This document shows, one piece after another, positions 44,853 to 53,234 of a stretch of DNA of 64,000 bases (position 1 is the stretch's first letter; every line of letters starts with the position of its first letter). Under the pieces are notes generated by a model that did not search any database, was not told where the DNA came from, and saw nothing but the letters and a program-made list of their open reading frames with translations. This DNA is from Anabaena sp. PCC 7108 (GTDB lineage Bacteria; Cyanobacteriota; Cyanobacteriia; Cyanobacteriales; Nostocaceae), in NCBI RefSeq assembly GCF_000332135.1, contig NZ_KB235896.1, positions 620,001 to 684,000 of the forward strand, read 5' to 3'. The position numbers and the translations under genes were made by a program.

Positions 44853-45422
44853 CTACATTTCAAAGCTTCTTAAATAGGGAAGAATATATTTTTGTCCCCG
44901 TTCAATGTAGTAAGGAGAAAAGAGAGTTTCATAATCTTGTTTTACTAGTGTCATAGCTCGCTGCATACGTTCATGCCCATAGACAATAAACTGGGCTGTT
45001 GATGCTGCATAGTATTCACGCTCTGACTCTTTAATATTTTTCTTAAAAGCATCTTGGTAAAGCGATCTTCCTGCTTGAATAAATGCTTTTTGTTCCTCGT
45101 CAAATTCAATTTGACCCTCACTAGGAAAATATAATTCTGTCCGTTTCATAAAACCCATAACTAGATTCATACATTCACGGGTTTGTTCTACAGACAAACA
45201 TTCTTGATCACCACGACGAAATCCCCATTGAGTGCAACCATTAGTTATTTCTAACGCTCGCAATTTGCTAAATTTATCTAGAGCTTCATCAGAAAATTTT
45301 TCAAACTCTTCAATGCGATCTTCTATGAGCTTTTTAAACCTTGGAAAATCTTCTTCAAAAAAATCTTTTAGTTCTTCAATCTCTGTAAGCTTGTTCCAGT
45401 AAATTGTGCGTTGTATGTTCAT
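44853..45422 (-). CDS. protein of unknown function, 189 residues
   Basis: I do not recognise this protein. The first 55 residues are highly acidic and probably coiled coil (IEELKDFFEEDFPRFKKLI). The middle has two cysteines in LEITNGCTQWGF and DQECLSVEQTRECM. The C-terminal half (YYAASTAQFIVYGHERM, then RGQKYILPYLRSFE) is mostly helical and rich in Tyr and Phe. There is no signal peptide or membrane span. It stands alone, upstream of nothing on its strand, with an interspersed element beyond its 3' end. Confidence 0.65.
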   Translation of the reverse strand: MNIQRTIYWNKLTEIEELKDFFEEDFPRFKKLIEDRIEEFEKFSDEALDKFSKLRALEITNGCTQWGFRRGDQECLSVEQTRECMNLVMGFMKRTELYFPSEGQIEFDEEQKAFIQAGRSLYQDAFKKNIKESEREYYAASTAQFIVYGHERMQRAMTLVKQDYETLFSPYYIERGQKYILPYLRSFEM

Positions 45423-45474
45423 GATTAAAAGCTGAATTATTTATTTATTCATTATATCGTTATTTTATTAATAA

Positions 45475-45513
45475 AACCCCTATCTCTTCAATTTAAGTCA
45501 AGAAATCGGGGTT
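45475..45513 (-). terminator. terminator of the cysteine desulfurase gene
   Basis: On the minus strand, AACCCC...GGGGTT encloses a second stem (TTTCTTGA / TGAAGAGA, imperfect) and is followed by TTATT. It lies about 10 bases past the stop. Confidence 0.7.
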
Positions 45514-45522
45514 CTAGATTAA

Positions 45523-46692
45523 CTAACAACTAACTACTGAGGAAGTTCTTAAACTTTTGACAGTAGAAATCAAATGTTCGGCAACGGTGTCAATTTCCTC
45601 CATAGTATTAAATCGACCAATCCCAAACCGCACCGAAGCATAAGCCAACTTTTCCGAATTTCCTAAAGCAGTCAGCACATAGGAAGGTGCAACATTATTT
45701 GAAGAACAAGCAGAACCTGAAGAAACTGCCATAATTGGTTGTAAACCTAAAGAAAGTGCAGCACCATCTACACCCTCAATACTAATATTTAAGTTACCTG
45801 ATAATCTTTTTTGAGGATGTCCATTTAAATGAATTCCTTCGATAGTAGATAACTTTTTCCACAATCTTAATCTTAATTCTGTCAATTGCTGATTTTCTGT
45901 TTCTTGTTCTGACAAAGCAATTTCTACAGCTTTACCAAACCCAACTATTTGCGGTGTATATAACGTACCAGAACGCAGCCCTCGTTCATGTCCTCCCCCA
46001 TGTTGTTGGGAAATAAGTTTAACTCTAGGGTTGCGTCTGCGAACATATAAAGCACCTATACCCTTTGGTCCATATACTTTATGGGCTGTGAGAGACATTA
46101 AATCAATGTTCATCTCTTCCACATCTAAGGGAATTTTACCAATTGCTTGGGCTGCATCTGTATGAAAAACAATTTGACGTTGACGGCAAATTTCTCCAAT
46201 TTCTGCTAAAGGTTGTAAAACCCCAATTTCATTATTTGCCGCCATCACAGATACTAAAATTGTATCATGTCGTAAAGCTTTTTCTAACTGATTTAAATCA
46301 ATTAATCCATCTTTTTGCACAGGTAAAACTGTCAGACCAAAACCAAGGCTTTTTAAATATTCACAAGGGTCTAAAACTGCTTTATGTTCTGTTGCCACAG
46401 TCACAATGTGTTGACCTTTTTGGAAATAAGCTTCTGCTACACCTTTGATAGCTAAATTATTGGCTTCTGTTGCACCACTTGTAAAAACAATTTCTTCGGG
46501 GTTAGCATTAATGGCATTTGCTAAAATTCTCCGTGTTTGTTGAACAGCAGCTTCTGATTCCCAACCGTAAACATGACTAATACTAGCTGCATTACCAAAC
46601 TTTTCGGTAAAATAGGGAATCATTGCGGCTAGTACCCTTTCATCAACTGGTGTAGTAGCGTGACAATCGAAATAGATAGGACGACTGGACAT
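45523..46692 (-). CDS. cysteine desulfurase (NifS/IscS type)
   Basis: A 389-residue PLP enzyme that takes sulfur from cysteine for iron-sulfur clusters and other thiocofactors. It begins PIYFDCHATTPVDERVL, has HTDAAQAIGKIPLDV, the PLP lysine in LTAHKVYGPKGIGAL and the active-site cysteine in SSGSACSSNNVAPS, with the short catalytic-loop form of group I. Length fits IscS/NifS. It is not beside iscU, nifU or other nif genes here, so it is likely the general housekeeping enzyme rather than a nitrogenase-specific one. Confidence 0.94.
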   Translation of the reverse strand: MSSRPIYFDCHATTPVDERVLAAMIPYFTEKFGNAASISHVYGWESEAAVQQTRRILANAINANPEEIVFTSGATEANNLAIKGVAEAYFQKGQHIVTVATEHKAVLDPCEYLKSLGFGLTVLPVQKDGLIDLNQLEKALRHDTILVSVMAANNEIGVLQPLAEIGEICRQRQIVFHTDAAQAIGKIPLDVEEMNIDLMSLTAHKVYGPKGIGALYVRRRNPRVKLISQQHGGGHERGLRSGTLYTPQIVGFGKAVEIALSEQETENQQLTELRLRLWKKLSTIEGIHLNGHPQKRLSGNLNISIEGVDGAALSLGLQPIMAVSSGSACSSNNVAPSYVLTALGNSEKLAYASVRFGIGRFNTMEEIDTVAEHLISTVKSLRTSSVVSC

Positions 46693-46876
46693 AGTTAATT
46701 CAACGTTAAATCAAAATTTGACTAGTTTTTTTAAGTCTTTGAGAACTTGATCAAGTTCATTTGTAAAAGATATGGATGACAATGTTATTTTATTAACATG
46801 ACTGAGTGCTAAAAAGTTAAAATTACTTAACAGTTTTGCAATTAACGATAAGTTAACTGTAATAAAAGCGACAAAA

Positions 46877-46896
46877 GCCCCGGATAAAACTGGGGC
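46877..46896 (-). terminator. terminator of the Nudix gene
   Basis: On the minus strand GCCCC, an imperfect AG/CC pair, a short loop and GGGGC are followed by TTTTGTCGCTTTT. It lies 50 bases past the Nudix stop. Confidence 0.65.
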
Positions 46897-46946
46897 AATT
46901 TTGGGGCAATTCTAAATAATGATAATTCATATACAAGAAATAAGGA

Positions 46947-47366
46947 TTAAATTAACCCTTGGTCTTGCGAAATCTTGAAAATTCTTTTCAGAGACGTTTC
47001 CTTTACTAGTGTGGCAGCTTGTTTAATATCTAACCACATTCTTTCTCTTTGCATTGCCTCTGGCCAATCTTCTAAAACTGTCTCCACTGGTAACAAAAAT
47101 AAATTTACTCGATAGATATTACCCCTTTTACGATATTCATACGCACCGATTTTCTCATTATTGACCTGGCCAACTACTCCTGCTTCTTCCCATGCTTCTT
47201 TAGCAGCTGAATCATAAGGACTCATTCCCTTACAAACTCCCCCTTTAGGAATTACCCAACTTTGACCTTTACGAGTGGTAATCAATAAAATTTCAACTTT
47301 TCCATCTCTGACACGATAGGGAATAACTCCTGATTGTTTCAAAACTTTATTAGGTTTTTGGCTCAT
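46947..47366 (-). CDS. Nudix hydrolase
   Basis: A 139-residue hydrolase of nucleoside-diphosphate-linked compounds. The Nudix box appears as GGVCKGMSPYDSAAKEAW then EEAG, with Met in place of the first Glu and Lys in place of Arg; the metal-binding EEAG is intact. The WVIPKGG lead-in and the substitution pattern resemble diphosphoinositol/diadenosine polyphosphate hydrolases (DIPP type). Substrate therefore may be a dinucleoside polyphosphate. It is a single gene. Confidence 0.9.
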   Translation of the reverse strand: MSQKPNKVLKQSGVIPYRVRDGKVEILLITTRKGQSWVIPKGGVCKGMSPYDSAAKEAWEEAGVVGQVNNEKIGAYEYRKRGNIYRVNLFLLPVETVLEDWPEAMQRERMWLDIKQAATLVKETSLKRIFKISQDQGLI

Positions 47367-47558
47367 GTGAATCTATTCCTAAACAATCATCTACTAAATT
47401 CTCAAATCCTAGAAATCATAAGAGCGATCGCATCATGGTAAATCAGTCTTTAGGGGGTTTCCTTTCTAGGTTAGCAATATTGACTATAAAATTGACTATA
47501 AATTTAAGTAGGTCGGTGAGGAAATTTATAACTATGTGACGGAAAGTTAACAAGATTA

Positions 47559-47765
47559 CTAATTGTTAAATTTAATATGTTCTGTACTATGTTTTTTTCT
47601 TTCTCCCCTAGTCTTCACCCCATTTATTACCGCATAAGCAAGATATTCTTTGCCTTTAAGCATCTGTCCCGATAGCTCATCTTTTTTCAAATGCTGCCAC
47701 TCCAATTCAATTGGATTCATCTAGGAGTAATATTGAGGTAAAAATAAACCGATTTCAGCGGTGTA
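47559..47765 (-). pseudogene. C-terminal remnant of an IS630-type transposase
   Basis: On the minus strand, after AEIGLFLPQYYS comes an in-frame TAG and then MNPIELEWQHLKKDEL, which continues to a stop at 47559. Intact IS630-family transposases read LP-YSP-LNPIE-W-LK here, and the Glu is the third residue of the DDE catalytic triad. Only this end survives; the first two acidic residues and the helix-turn-helix are absent. The reading after LAYAVINGVKTRG is degenerate. Confidence 0.75.
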
Positions 47766-47789
47766 TATTGCATTTGAAATAAATAGTAA

Positions 47790-48167
47790 CTACGAGCAAA
47801 GTTTGATAATTTGAGTTTGCAAGGCGAGTTTTTCATTTACACCAAATTTCAGCATTAGTTCTAGTTCCAACAGCATTTTCAAATTATTTTTCAGCTTGTT
47901 TACACAACAATTAGCAACCTCTTGGCGGATGTAATACAAGCGTTTGGAATTTTTCACGTCTGCAAGTTGGGATATTGCATTGTCATCTTGACATCCAGTG
48001 ATGATCATCTGTTTGACTGTTAGCCAAGTGCGAAAGGTTGTAGTCAGGGTAGCGGTAATTTTTAAAGCTGGTTCGTTAGAGTTAATTAAGCCTTCAATAA
48101 ATTCTAATGCTTGAGCATTGTCACCCAAGCGAATGGCGTTGGCTAGTTGTAAAGTATGTCGTAACAA
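47790..48167 (-). pseudogene. C-terminal fragment of DNA polymerase III subunit delta (holA-like)
   Basis: A 125-residue reading frame matching domain III of HolA: HTLQLANAIRLGDNAQALE, then NEPALKITATL, FRTWLTVKQMI, KRLYYIRQEVANC and LLELELMLKFG. HolA is normally about 330 residues; the AAA+ domains are absent. A stop (TAG) lies two codons before the first possible initiator (TTG), and there is no suitable ATG, so it is a gene fragment, presumably a decayed second copy. The functional holA must lie elsewhere. Confidence 0.7.
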
Positions 48168-48226
48168 GTTCTAAAATCTTGGGAATATGCTCTAAATTAT
48201 GTTAAGTTTATGATTATTACTTCTTC

Positions 48227-48700
48227 TTACTTCAAATAATTCTGACTGGGTAGGTTTATAAACATACTCAACTCTTCAGTAGTGAGAGGGGTCGTTAAAC
48301 CATTGAAAACAGAACCAAGAGGATGATTAAAATTTAATTGAGGGTCTTGTTGATTAAATATTGCTAGACGGGGTTGCTCAAATTTTCTTAGCATATTAAG
48401 AATACCGGATTCACTCTGGCTGCCATCTTGTTTTGATACGTCTTCTATGTTCTTATGAATCCGAATAGGCTCAAGTCCACTTTTTCCTTCACTCAGCAGT
48501 GCTTTTAGGAATTTTCCACCCCGTTGAACAATGTCTGAGTTTTGAGCTAGAAAGTAAACACCAACATTCCAAAACCCTAAAGCACGATTTGAAACAAATC
48601 GTTCAATGTACTGTTCTATCAATTTTGGCAATGTGTTTATGTAAACCTGGTACAGAAATTACCAGTCCTCCCTCAAATTTCAACTTCGGATCAGCTGTTG
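48227..48700 (-). pseudogene. frameshifted fragment, perhaps of a DUF87/HerA-like ATP-binding protein
   Basis: One frame reads KLKFEGGLVISVPGLHKHIA and stops at a TGA. Overlapping it, a second frame with no ATG start continues with YIERFVSNRALGFWNVGVYF, then GLEPIRIHKNI and GSVFNGLTTPLTTEELSMF, ending after INLPSQNYLK at 48227. I believe these phrases come from large cyanobacterial ATP-binding proteins of the DUF87/HerA type, but no Walker motif is present in what survives. A palindromic element (48705-48834) sits at its upstream edge. Confidence 0.4.
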
Positions 48701-48704
48701 GTTT

Positions 48705-48834
48705 GTAATACCAATTATTTGTGAGGCTGCATATTATTTTGACACTCCCTAGACCACAAAAATCCGGTTCCCTCCTCGCTTGCGGGGTTAGGGAGGGGTT
48801 CTTTTTATGTATCTTTATATGAAATTGGTATAAC
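48705..48834. mobile_element. MITE-like element, TAATACCAATT ends (copy 1)
   Basis: It begins GTAATACCAATT and ends AATTGGTATAAC, an inverted pair. Inside are an inverted patch (CCCTCCTCGC / GGGAGGGG) and GTGAGGCTGC, which is also near the left end of the copy at 52064. No ORF. It borders the fragmentary ATP-binding gene. Confidence 0.7.
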
Positions 48835-48909
48835 CTGAATATTGTCTTTCTGTTTTTGAAATTAGTTCTTAGTGAAGTTTTCAGACCGGAATGTAGGGAT
48901 GAATACCTC

Positions 48910-48941
48910 ACTACAAACCTTTAATTATTTACGTTACTCTA
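48910..48941. repeat. inverted third copy of the 174-bp unit's 32-base core
   Basis: Exact reverse complement of 23932-23963 (the run TAGAGTAACGTAAATAAT continuing to TTGTAGT). The flanking sequence diverges, so this is an older or partial copy of the unit duplicated at 23840-24184. Confidence 0.85.
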
Positions 48942-49069
48942 CTTAAACTACTCATTCCATATAAAATTTGACGAAGTTTCATATTTATTTTGGTTGATTT
49001 GGGGATGATTTTAAACTCGTAGATATTGGTTATATTTGTGTAGCTGTGACTTCTAGTCCATTCTCTGAC

Positions 49070-49525
49070 CTAAACAAATTTAAAAGGATCTACTCTCCCC
49101 AAAACAGCCATATCTTCTGCATCTAATTCTACGGGAATACCACTGCGAATTAGTTCTGAAAAATCTTCATTGGGAACCATAATTGTCAGTGTATAAAGAC
49201 GATTTGCACCCGTATTTTTAATCAAATGCGTGCCTGTAGGCGGTACTAATAAACTGTCTCCAGATTTGATTGCTACTGTTTTACCGTCACAAATAGCAAC
49301 TCCTTCTCCTTTGAGAATAAAAAACATTTCTAATGCCCATTGATGACGATTTGCTGGCGTTTGTCCACCGACATCAAATATTTCTATACAACAGGTTAAA
49401 GAAGTATTAGCAGTTGTGGAATCAAAGATAATTGCTAATCGATTAGAGTCACGGGGGCTGATGCGGTATGCTTGATAATCTTTGGGAGATTTAATAACCG
49501 GAATCACACAACAAGTAGCTTGCAT
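49070..49525 (-). CDS. cupin-domain protein
   Basis: A 151-residue single-cupin beta barrel. Motif 1 is GGQTPANRHQWALEMFFILKG with the metal-type H-x-E positions partly kept (H, E), and motif 2 is SLLVPPTGTHLIKNTG with its His. The presence of His and Glu ligands suggests metal binding and possibly catalysis, although many such proteins only bind small molecules. It lies 67 bases downstream of the RutB-like hydrolase on the same strand and likely shares its transcript. Confidence 0.87.
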   Translation of the reverse strand: MQATCCVIPVIKSPKDYQAYRISPRDSNRLAIIFDSTTANTSLTCCIEIFDVGGQTPANRHQWALEMFFILKGEGVAICDGKTVAIKSGDSLLVPPTGTHLIKNTGANRLYTLTIMVPNEDFSELIRSGIPVELDAEDMAVLGRVDPFKFV

Positions 49526-49592
49526 AGTTCAATTTTAGATTTTAGATTTTAGATTTTGTTATGGGTGAAAACTTCTTCCCAGTCTCTATTTT

Positions 49593-50375
49593 CTATTGAG
49601 AACTGGTGTTATTCAAAGTTGTAGAAATTGCTGTTGAATCTGTGACAAAACCAAAGCATTGGTTGACATTATATAATGTAGCTAACCAACAATATTCAGG
49701 GGAGGTTGTAGCAGTACAGTCTTTGACTAAAATGCAATCATATCCTAAAAAGTTGGCATCACATAATGTTGTTAAAACACATTGGTCAGCATTGACACCT
49801 GCAAATAATATTGTCGTTATTCCTAAATTCCGCAAAATACTATCTAAGGACGTATCCCAAAAGCCACTCATGCGATACTTATCGACACTAATGTCATCAG
49901 GTAGCTGCTGGAGTTCGTCTACTACCGCAGCCGCCCAACTTCCCGCCATGAGTACTTTTTCTCCATTGCTGGGCAGAGGATGTCCCAATCCTACACCATC
50001 ACCTGTGGGATTATAGACATGGAGTAAAGCCGCACTAATATTCAATAAATCAGGACGATTTCCCCAATTTAGCCAAATTACAGGCACATTGGCCGCCCGT
50101 AGTTGTGGTAATAATTTTTGTAACGGTTCAATAGGTTGACTGGCTGGGGTGACATCTACGCCGATATGCGCCAACCAACCATCAGGATGACAAAAATCGT
50201 TTTGCATATCAATAATGATAATGGCGGTTTTTGCTAAATCTAGGCGCAGGGTTTTGGTTTCTGTTGATAAAATAACGAATTGTGGGTTTTTTTGCGGACG
50301 AGTAATATCTGCAAAATCTTGATTCACATTCCAAGCATTTGGTGCAATTCCTAAAGTCCGAACGGGTAAATTCAT
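49593..50375 (-). CDS. RutB-like cysteine hydrolase (isochorismatase superfamily)
   Basis: A 260-residue amidohydrolase of the cysteine-hydrolase group. The triad is clear: Asp in IIIIDMQNDFC, Lys in SVDKYRMSGFWDT and Cys in VNADQCVLTTLCDANFLGY. The spacing and the GSWAAAVVDELQ and DTSLDSILRNLGI segments resemble RutB, which cleaves ureidoacrylate or related carbamates. I start at the ATG at 50375; an in-frame GTG lies at 50387. It is divergent from a TRZ/ATZ-type amidohydrolase and upstream of a cupin gene. The likely job is release of ammonia from a nitrogen heterocycle or ureide. Confidence 0.85.
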   Translation of the reverse strand: MNLPVRTLGIAPNAWNVNQDFADITRPQKNPQFVILSTETKTLRLDLAKTAIIIIDMQNDFCHPDGWLAHIGVDVTPASQPIEPLQKLLPQLRAANVPVIWLNWGNRPDLLNISAALLHVYNPTGDGVGLGHPLPSNGEKVLMAGSWAAAVVDELQQLPDDISVDKYRMSGFWDTSLDSILRNLGITTILFAGVNADQCVLTTLCDANFLGYDCILVKDCTATTSPEYCWLATLYNVNQCFGFVTDSTAISTTLNNTSSQ

Positions 50376-50457
50376 AAATGCCAACACCTAATATCATTGT
50401 TTACGTTGTAACTTAAAAATATGTTGACTGTTCAATTACTTAATCAAGGTTAAAATA

Positions 50458-51855
50458 ATGAACTTTACTATCAAAAATGCTGTAATTCCTATTACAAATG
50501 GTTACACAACTGTAGATGTTCAAGTTATCAATGGTATCATCTCCGCCATTGCAACCGATTTAGATGTGATTGGTACAAAAATTAACGGTGAACATAAATT
50601 ATTATTGCCTGGTTTTGTTAACGCCCACACCCATTCTTCCGAACATTGGCAACGGGGAGTAATTCCACCTTTACCGTTAGAATTATGGTTAGCACACCTG
50701 TATGAGTTTGCCCCTTTGGATACGGAACAGGTTTATCTCAGCGCCTTGGGAACGGCGGTAGAAACTTTACTTTCTGGGGGAACGAGTGTAGTTGATCATT
50801 TGGTGTTAATTCCCGGAAAAGAATTAGAAACTATCGCTACATCTGTTCGCGCTTATCAAGAAATCGGAATTCGGGCTTTTGTTGCACCTCTAATTCAAGA
50901 TGAGTCTTTGAATGCAAGTATTCCTTCAGGGGAATTTTCCCAAATTCATGAGCCTTATTTTCGTTCGACTGGGTCAACTTTGGCAATTATTGAAGAAGCG
51001 GTAAGGTTGTTTCATCGTCCAGAGGAGGGTATTACTATTTTAGTTGCACCAACGGGGATTCAGTTGTGTACTGATGCTCTATTTACTGGATGTATTGAGT
51101 TAAGTAATCGTTACAATCTTTGTCGTCACTCGCACTTACTGGAAACCAAGGCTCAGAAAAAGCTTGCACAAGAAAAATATGGTTGTAGTGCGGTTGAACA
51201 TTTACAAACTATTGGCTTTTTGAGCGCTAGTACTAGTTTAGCCCATTGTGTTTGGTTAACTGATGCTGATATTAATATTCTTGCCCAAACTCAATCTACT
51301 GTCGTTCATAATCCTTTAAGTAATCTGCGTTTAGGTAGTGGTATTGCTCCTATTTTAAAATATCGTCAATCTGGGGTAAATGTAACTTTTGGTTGTGATG
51401 GTGCTTCTAGTAATGATTCTCAAGATTTGTTAGAAGCTATTAAAATGGGTTCGATTCTGCACAATGTTACAGATTTTGATTATCAATTTTGGATTACTCC
51501 CCGTGAAGCTGTCGAAATGGCTTCTTTAGGTGGGGCAAAGGGACTAAATATAGATGCTAAAATTGGTTCTTTAACTGTAGGTAAACAAGCTGATTTAGTT
51601 CTTTATGATTTGACTAATTTATCATTATTACCTCGGACTGATCCTATTGGTTTATTGGTTTTGGGTCGTCCTAACAATGTTGTAGATAGTGCCTGGGTTA
51701 ATGGTAAACAAATTATTGCTAATGGTGCAGTTACAACTATTAATGTTGATGAATTGCGGCAAGAATTATTTAACCGTAGTCAGTGGGAAACAACTCAAAA
51801 ATCAGAAAGTGTAGTGCAAATGGAAGGGCGTTATCGTCAAGTTATGGGTTTATAA
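50458..51855 (+). CDS. TRZ/ATZ-type amidohydrolase (aminohydrolase)
   Basis: A 465-residue metal-dependent hydrolase of the cytosine deaminase/chlorohydrolase group. Metal ligands appear as HTHSSEHW after LLPGFVNA, as HSHLLETK, as AHCVWL and as Asp in GCDGASSNDSQ; this is the mononuclear pattern of triazine, guanine and SAH deaminases. The small beta domain is split between the N- and C-terminal ends as usual. Substrate unknown. It starts 82 bases from the divergent RutB-like gene, so the two are probably jointly controlled. Confidence 0.88.
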   Translation: MNFTIKNAVIPITNGYTTVDVQVINGIISAIATDLDVIGTKINGEHKLLLPGFVNAHTHSSEHWQRGVIPPLPLELWLAHLYEFAPLDTEQVYLSALGTAVETLLSGGTSVVDHLVLIPGKELETIATSVRAYQEIGIRAFVAPLIQDESLNASIPSGEFSQIHEPYFRSTGSTLAIIEEAVRLFHRPEEGITILVAPTGIQLCTDALFTGCIELSNRYNLCRHSHLLETKAQKKLAQEKYGCSAVEHLQTIGFLSASTSLAHCVWLTDADINILAQTQSTVVHNPLSNLRLGSGIAPILKYRQSGVNVTFGCDGASSNDSQDLLEAIKMGSILHNVTDFDYQFWITPREAVEMASLGGAKGLNIDAKIGSLTVGKQADLVLYDLTNLSLLPRTDPIGLLVLGRPNNVVDSAWVNGKQIIANGAVTTINVDELRQELFNRSQWETTQKSESVVQMEGRYRQVMGL

Positions 51856-51857
51856 AA

Positions 51858-51899
51858 CGCAGAGGTACGCTGAGGTTAGCGCAGAGGTACACAGAGGGA
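51858..51899. repeat. CGCAGAGG-type short repeats
   Basis: Units acgcagagg, acgctgagg, gcgcagagg and acacagagg immediately after the amidohydrolase stop. The same family lies at 29420. Confidence 0.65.
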
Positions 51900-51915
51900 G
51901 TTTTTGTAGTTTACA

Positions 51916-52060
51916 GGACTTACGCAACTGGCACATTGGTAGGGTGCGTCAGACTGCATAAATCTAGTAAATAAACAGATTTTTGATATCTGACGTGGTT
52001 GGTGAGCTTGCCGAACCACACCATACAATAGATTTTTGGTGTGACACGCAGCTTTAGTCC
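51916..52060. mobile_element. MITE-like element, GGACTTACGC family (copy 3, decayed)
   Basis: The left end GGACTTACGCAACTGGCA and the following ATTGGTAGGGTGCGTCAGA match copy 2 at 26115. The right end has decayed (CAGCTTTAGTCC in place of TGCGTAAGTCC). A 25-base insertion GTGGTTGGTGAGCT...AACCAC interrupts the interior palindrome. Confidence 0.75.
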
Positions 52061-52063
52061 TAT

Positions 52064-52192
52064 TAGTAATACCATTTCTTTATGAGGCTGCGCTTAATTT
52101 TATAACCTTGTCTTTTTCTTCTCTGTGTCCTCTGCGTCTCTGTGGTTCGTTCCTCTTTGAATTTGGCGCATCTTTATACAGAATTGGTATAA
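52064..52192. mobile_element. MITE-like element, TAATACCAATT family (copy 2)
   Basis: It begins GTAATACCATTTC and ends GAATTGGTATAAC, and has ATGAGGCTGCGC near the left end as in the copy at 48705. Interior is CTCTGTG/CTCTGCG short repeats. It lies 4 bases after the element at 51916-52060, so two unrelated elements are adjacent upstream of the slipin gene. Confidence 0.7.
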
Positions 52193-52286
52193 CAAATTAA
52201 ACGTTCCTCATCTCATATATAAAATTTCTCTCGGTGTATCTATTTTAGGTTTAGAATAGAACTATTTAAAATGAGCTTAACTACAA

Positions 52287-53054
52287 ATGCTACCATTGAT
52301 TATTGTTTTCATTTTAATCATATTTATAGCTGGTTTTAAGCTAGACCAAGAATATCAGCGTGGTGTTATATTTCGGCTAGGTAGAATTAAGGGTGTTCGT
52401 GGTCCTGGTTTATATTGGATTATACCCTTAATTGATCAAAAAACTCAGGTAGACATTCGCACGAAGACGGTGACTATTGAACCTCAAGAAACTGTTACTG
52501 CTGATAGTGTCACCATCAAAGTTAATGCTGTTCTCTACTACCGCATTACTAACGCAACTTTAGCCATTAATAAGGTTGAAAACTACCAATTAGCAGTTTA
52601 TCAAACTGCTTTAACTACCTTGCGTAATGTGGTTGGGCAAAATATATTGGATGATGTTTTACAAAACCGGGATAGGATTAACACAAAACTTCAAGAAATT
52701 GTCGATGAAATAACTGGTCCTTGGGGTATTTTAATTGAACGTGTAGAAACTAAAGACGTAGAAATTCCGCTGGCTATGCAACGAGCAATGGCAAAAGAAG
52801 CTGAAGCAATTAGAGAAAAACGCGCCCGAATAATTAAGGCGGCGGCAGAAAAAGAAGCTTCGGTACAATTATCTGAAGCGGCACAAATGATTATGGAAAA
52901 TCCGGCAGCTTTAGAATTAAGACGATTGCAAATGTTAACAGAAATTGGAGCGGAAAATAACACGACGACGCTGTTAATGATGCCTTCAGATTTTATCATC
53001 TTGGCAAAAAATTTGTCGGATGCGATTCAGAAACAAGGACAAAATAATTCGTAA
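52287..53054 (+). CDS. slipin (stomatin/prohibitin-family) membrane protein
   Basis: A 255-residue SPFH protein. A hydrophobic hairpin at residues 2-17 anchors it, followed by QEYQRGVIFRLGRIKGVRGPG, the SPFH core (DIRTKTVTIEPQETVTADSV is its signature, shown at limit length), and a coiled coil (AEAIREKRARIIKAAAEKEA). Slipins oligomerise into rings in the membrane and organise microdomains; they often partner with NfeD proteases. No nfeD is adjacent here, so the partner is unknown. Confidence 0.92.
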   Translation: MLPLIIVFILIIFIAGFKLDQEYQRGVIFRLGRIKGVRGPGLYWIIPLIDQKTQVDIRTKTVTIEPQETVTADSVTIKVNAVLYYRITNATLAINKVENYQLAVYQTALTTLRNVVGQNILDDVLQNRDRINTKLQEIVDEITGPWGILIERVETKDVEIPLAMQRAMAKEAEAIREKRARIIKAAAEKEASVQLSEAAQMIMENPAALELRRLQMLTEIGAENNTTTLLMMPSDFIILAKNLSDAIQKQGQNNS

Positions 53055-53234
53055 TTCGTAATTACACTTTGGGGTAAACTCCTCAACGTTTCCCTAAGTT
53101 AGGTGTCCTTCTTTTTAACCCAATTATTAATTGGAGTGCAAATACTTTTAATATTGGTACACGCTGTATAAGGCATAAACCTAAACACCGTATTATTCTT
53201 AATTGAAAAATATCAATCATTCGCAAAATATCCT

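Noticed and set aside
50408-50421. NtcA box GTA-N8-TAC upstream of the amidohydrolase
   Set aside because: The spacing is 9 and the right half is TAT, so it fails the consensus at two points.
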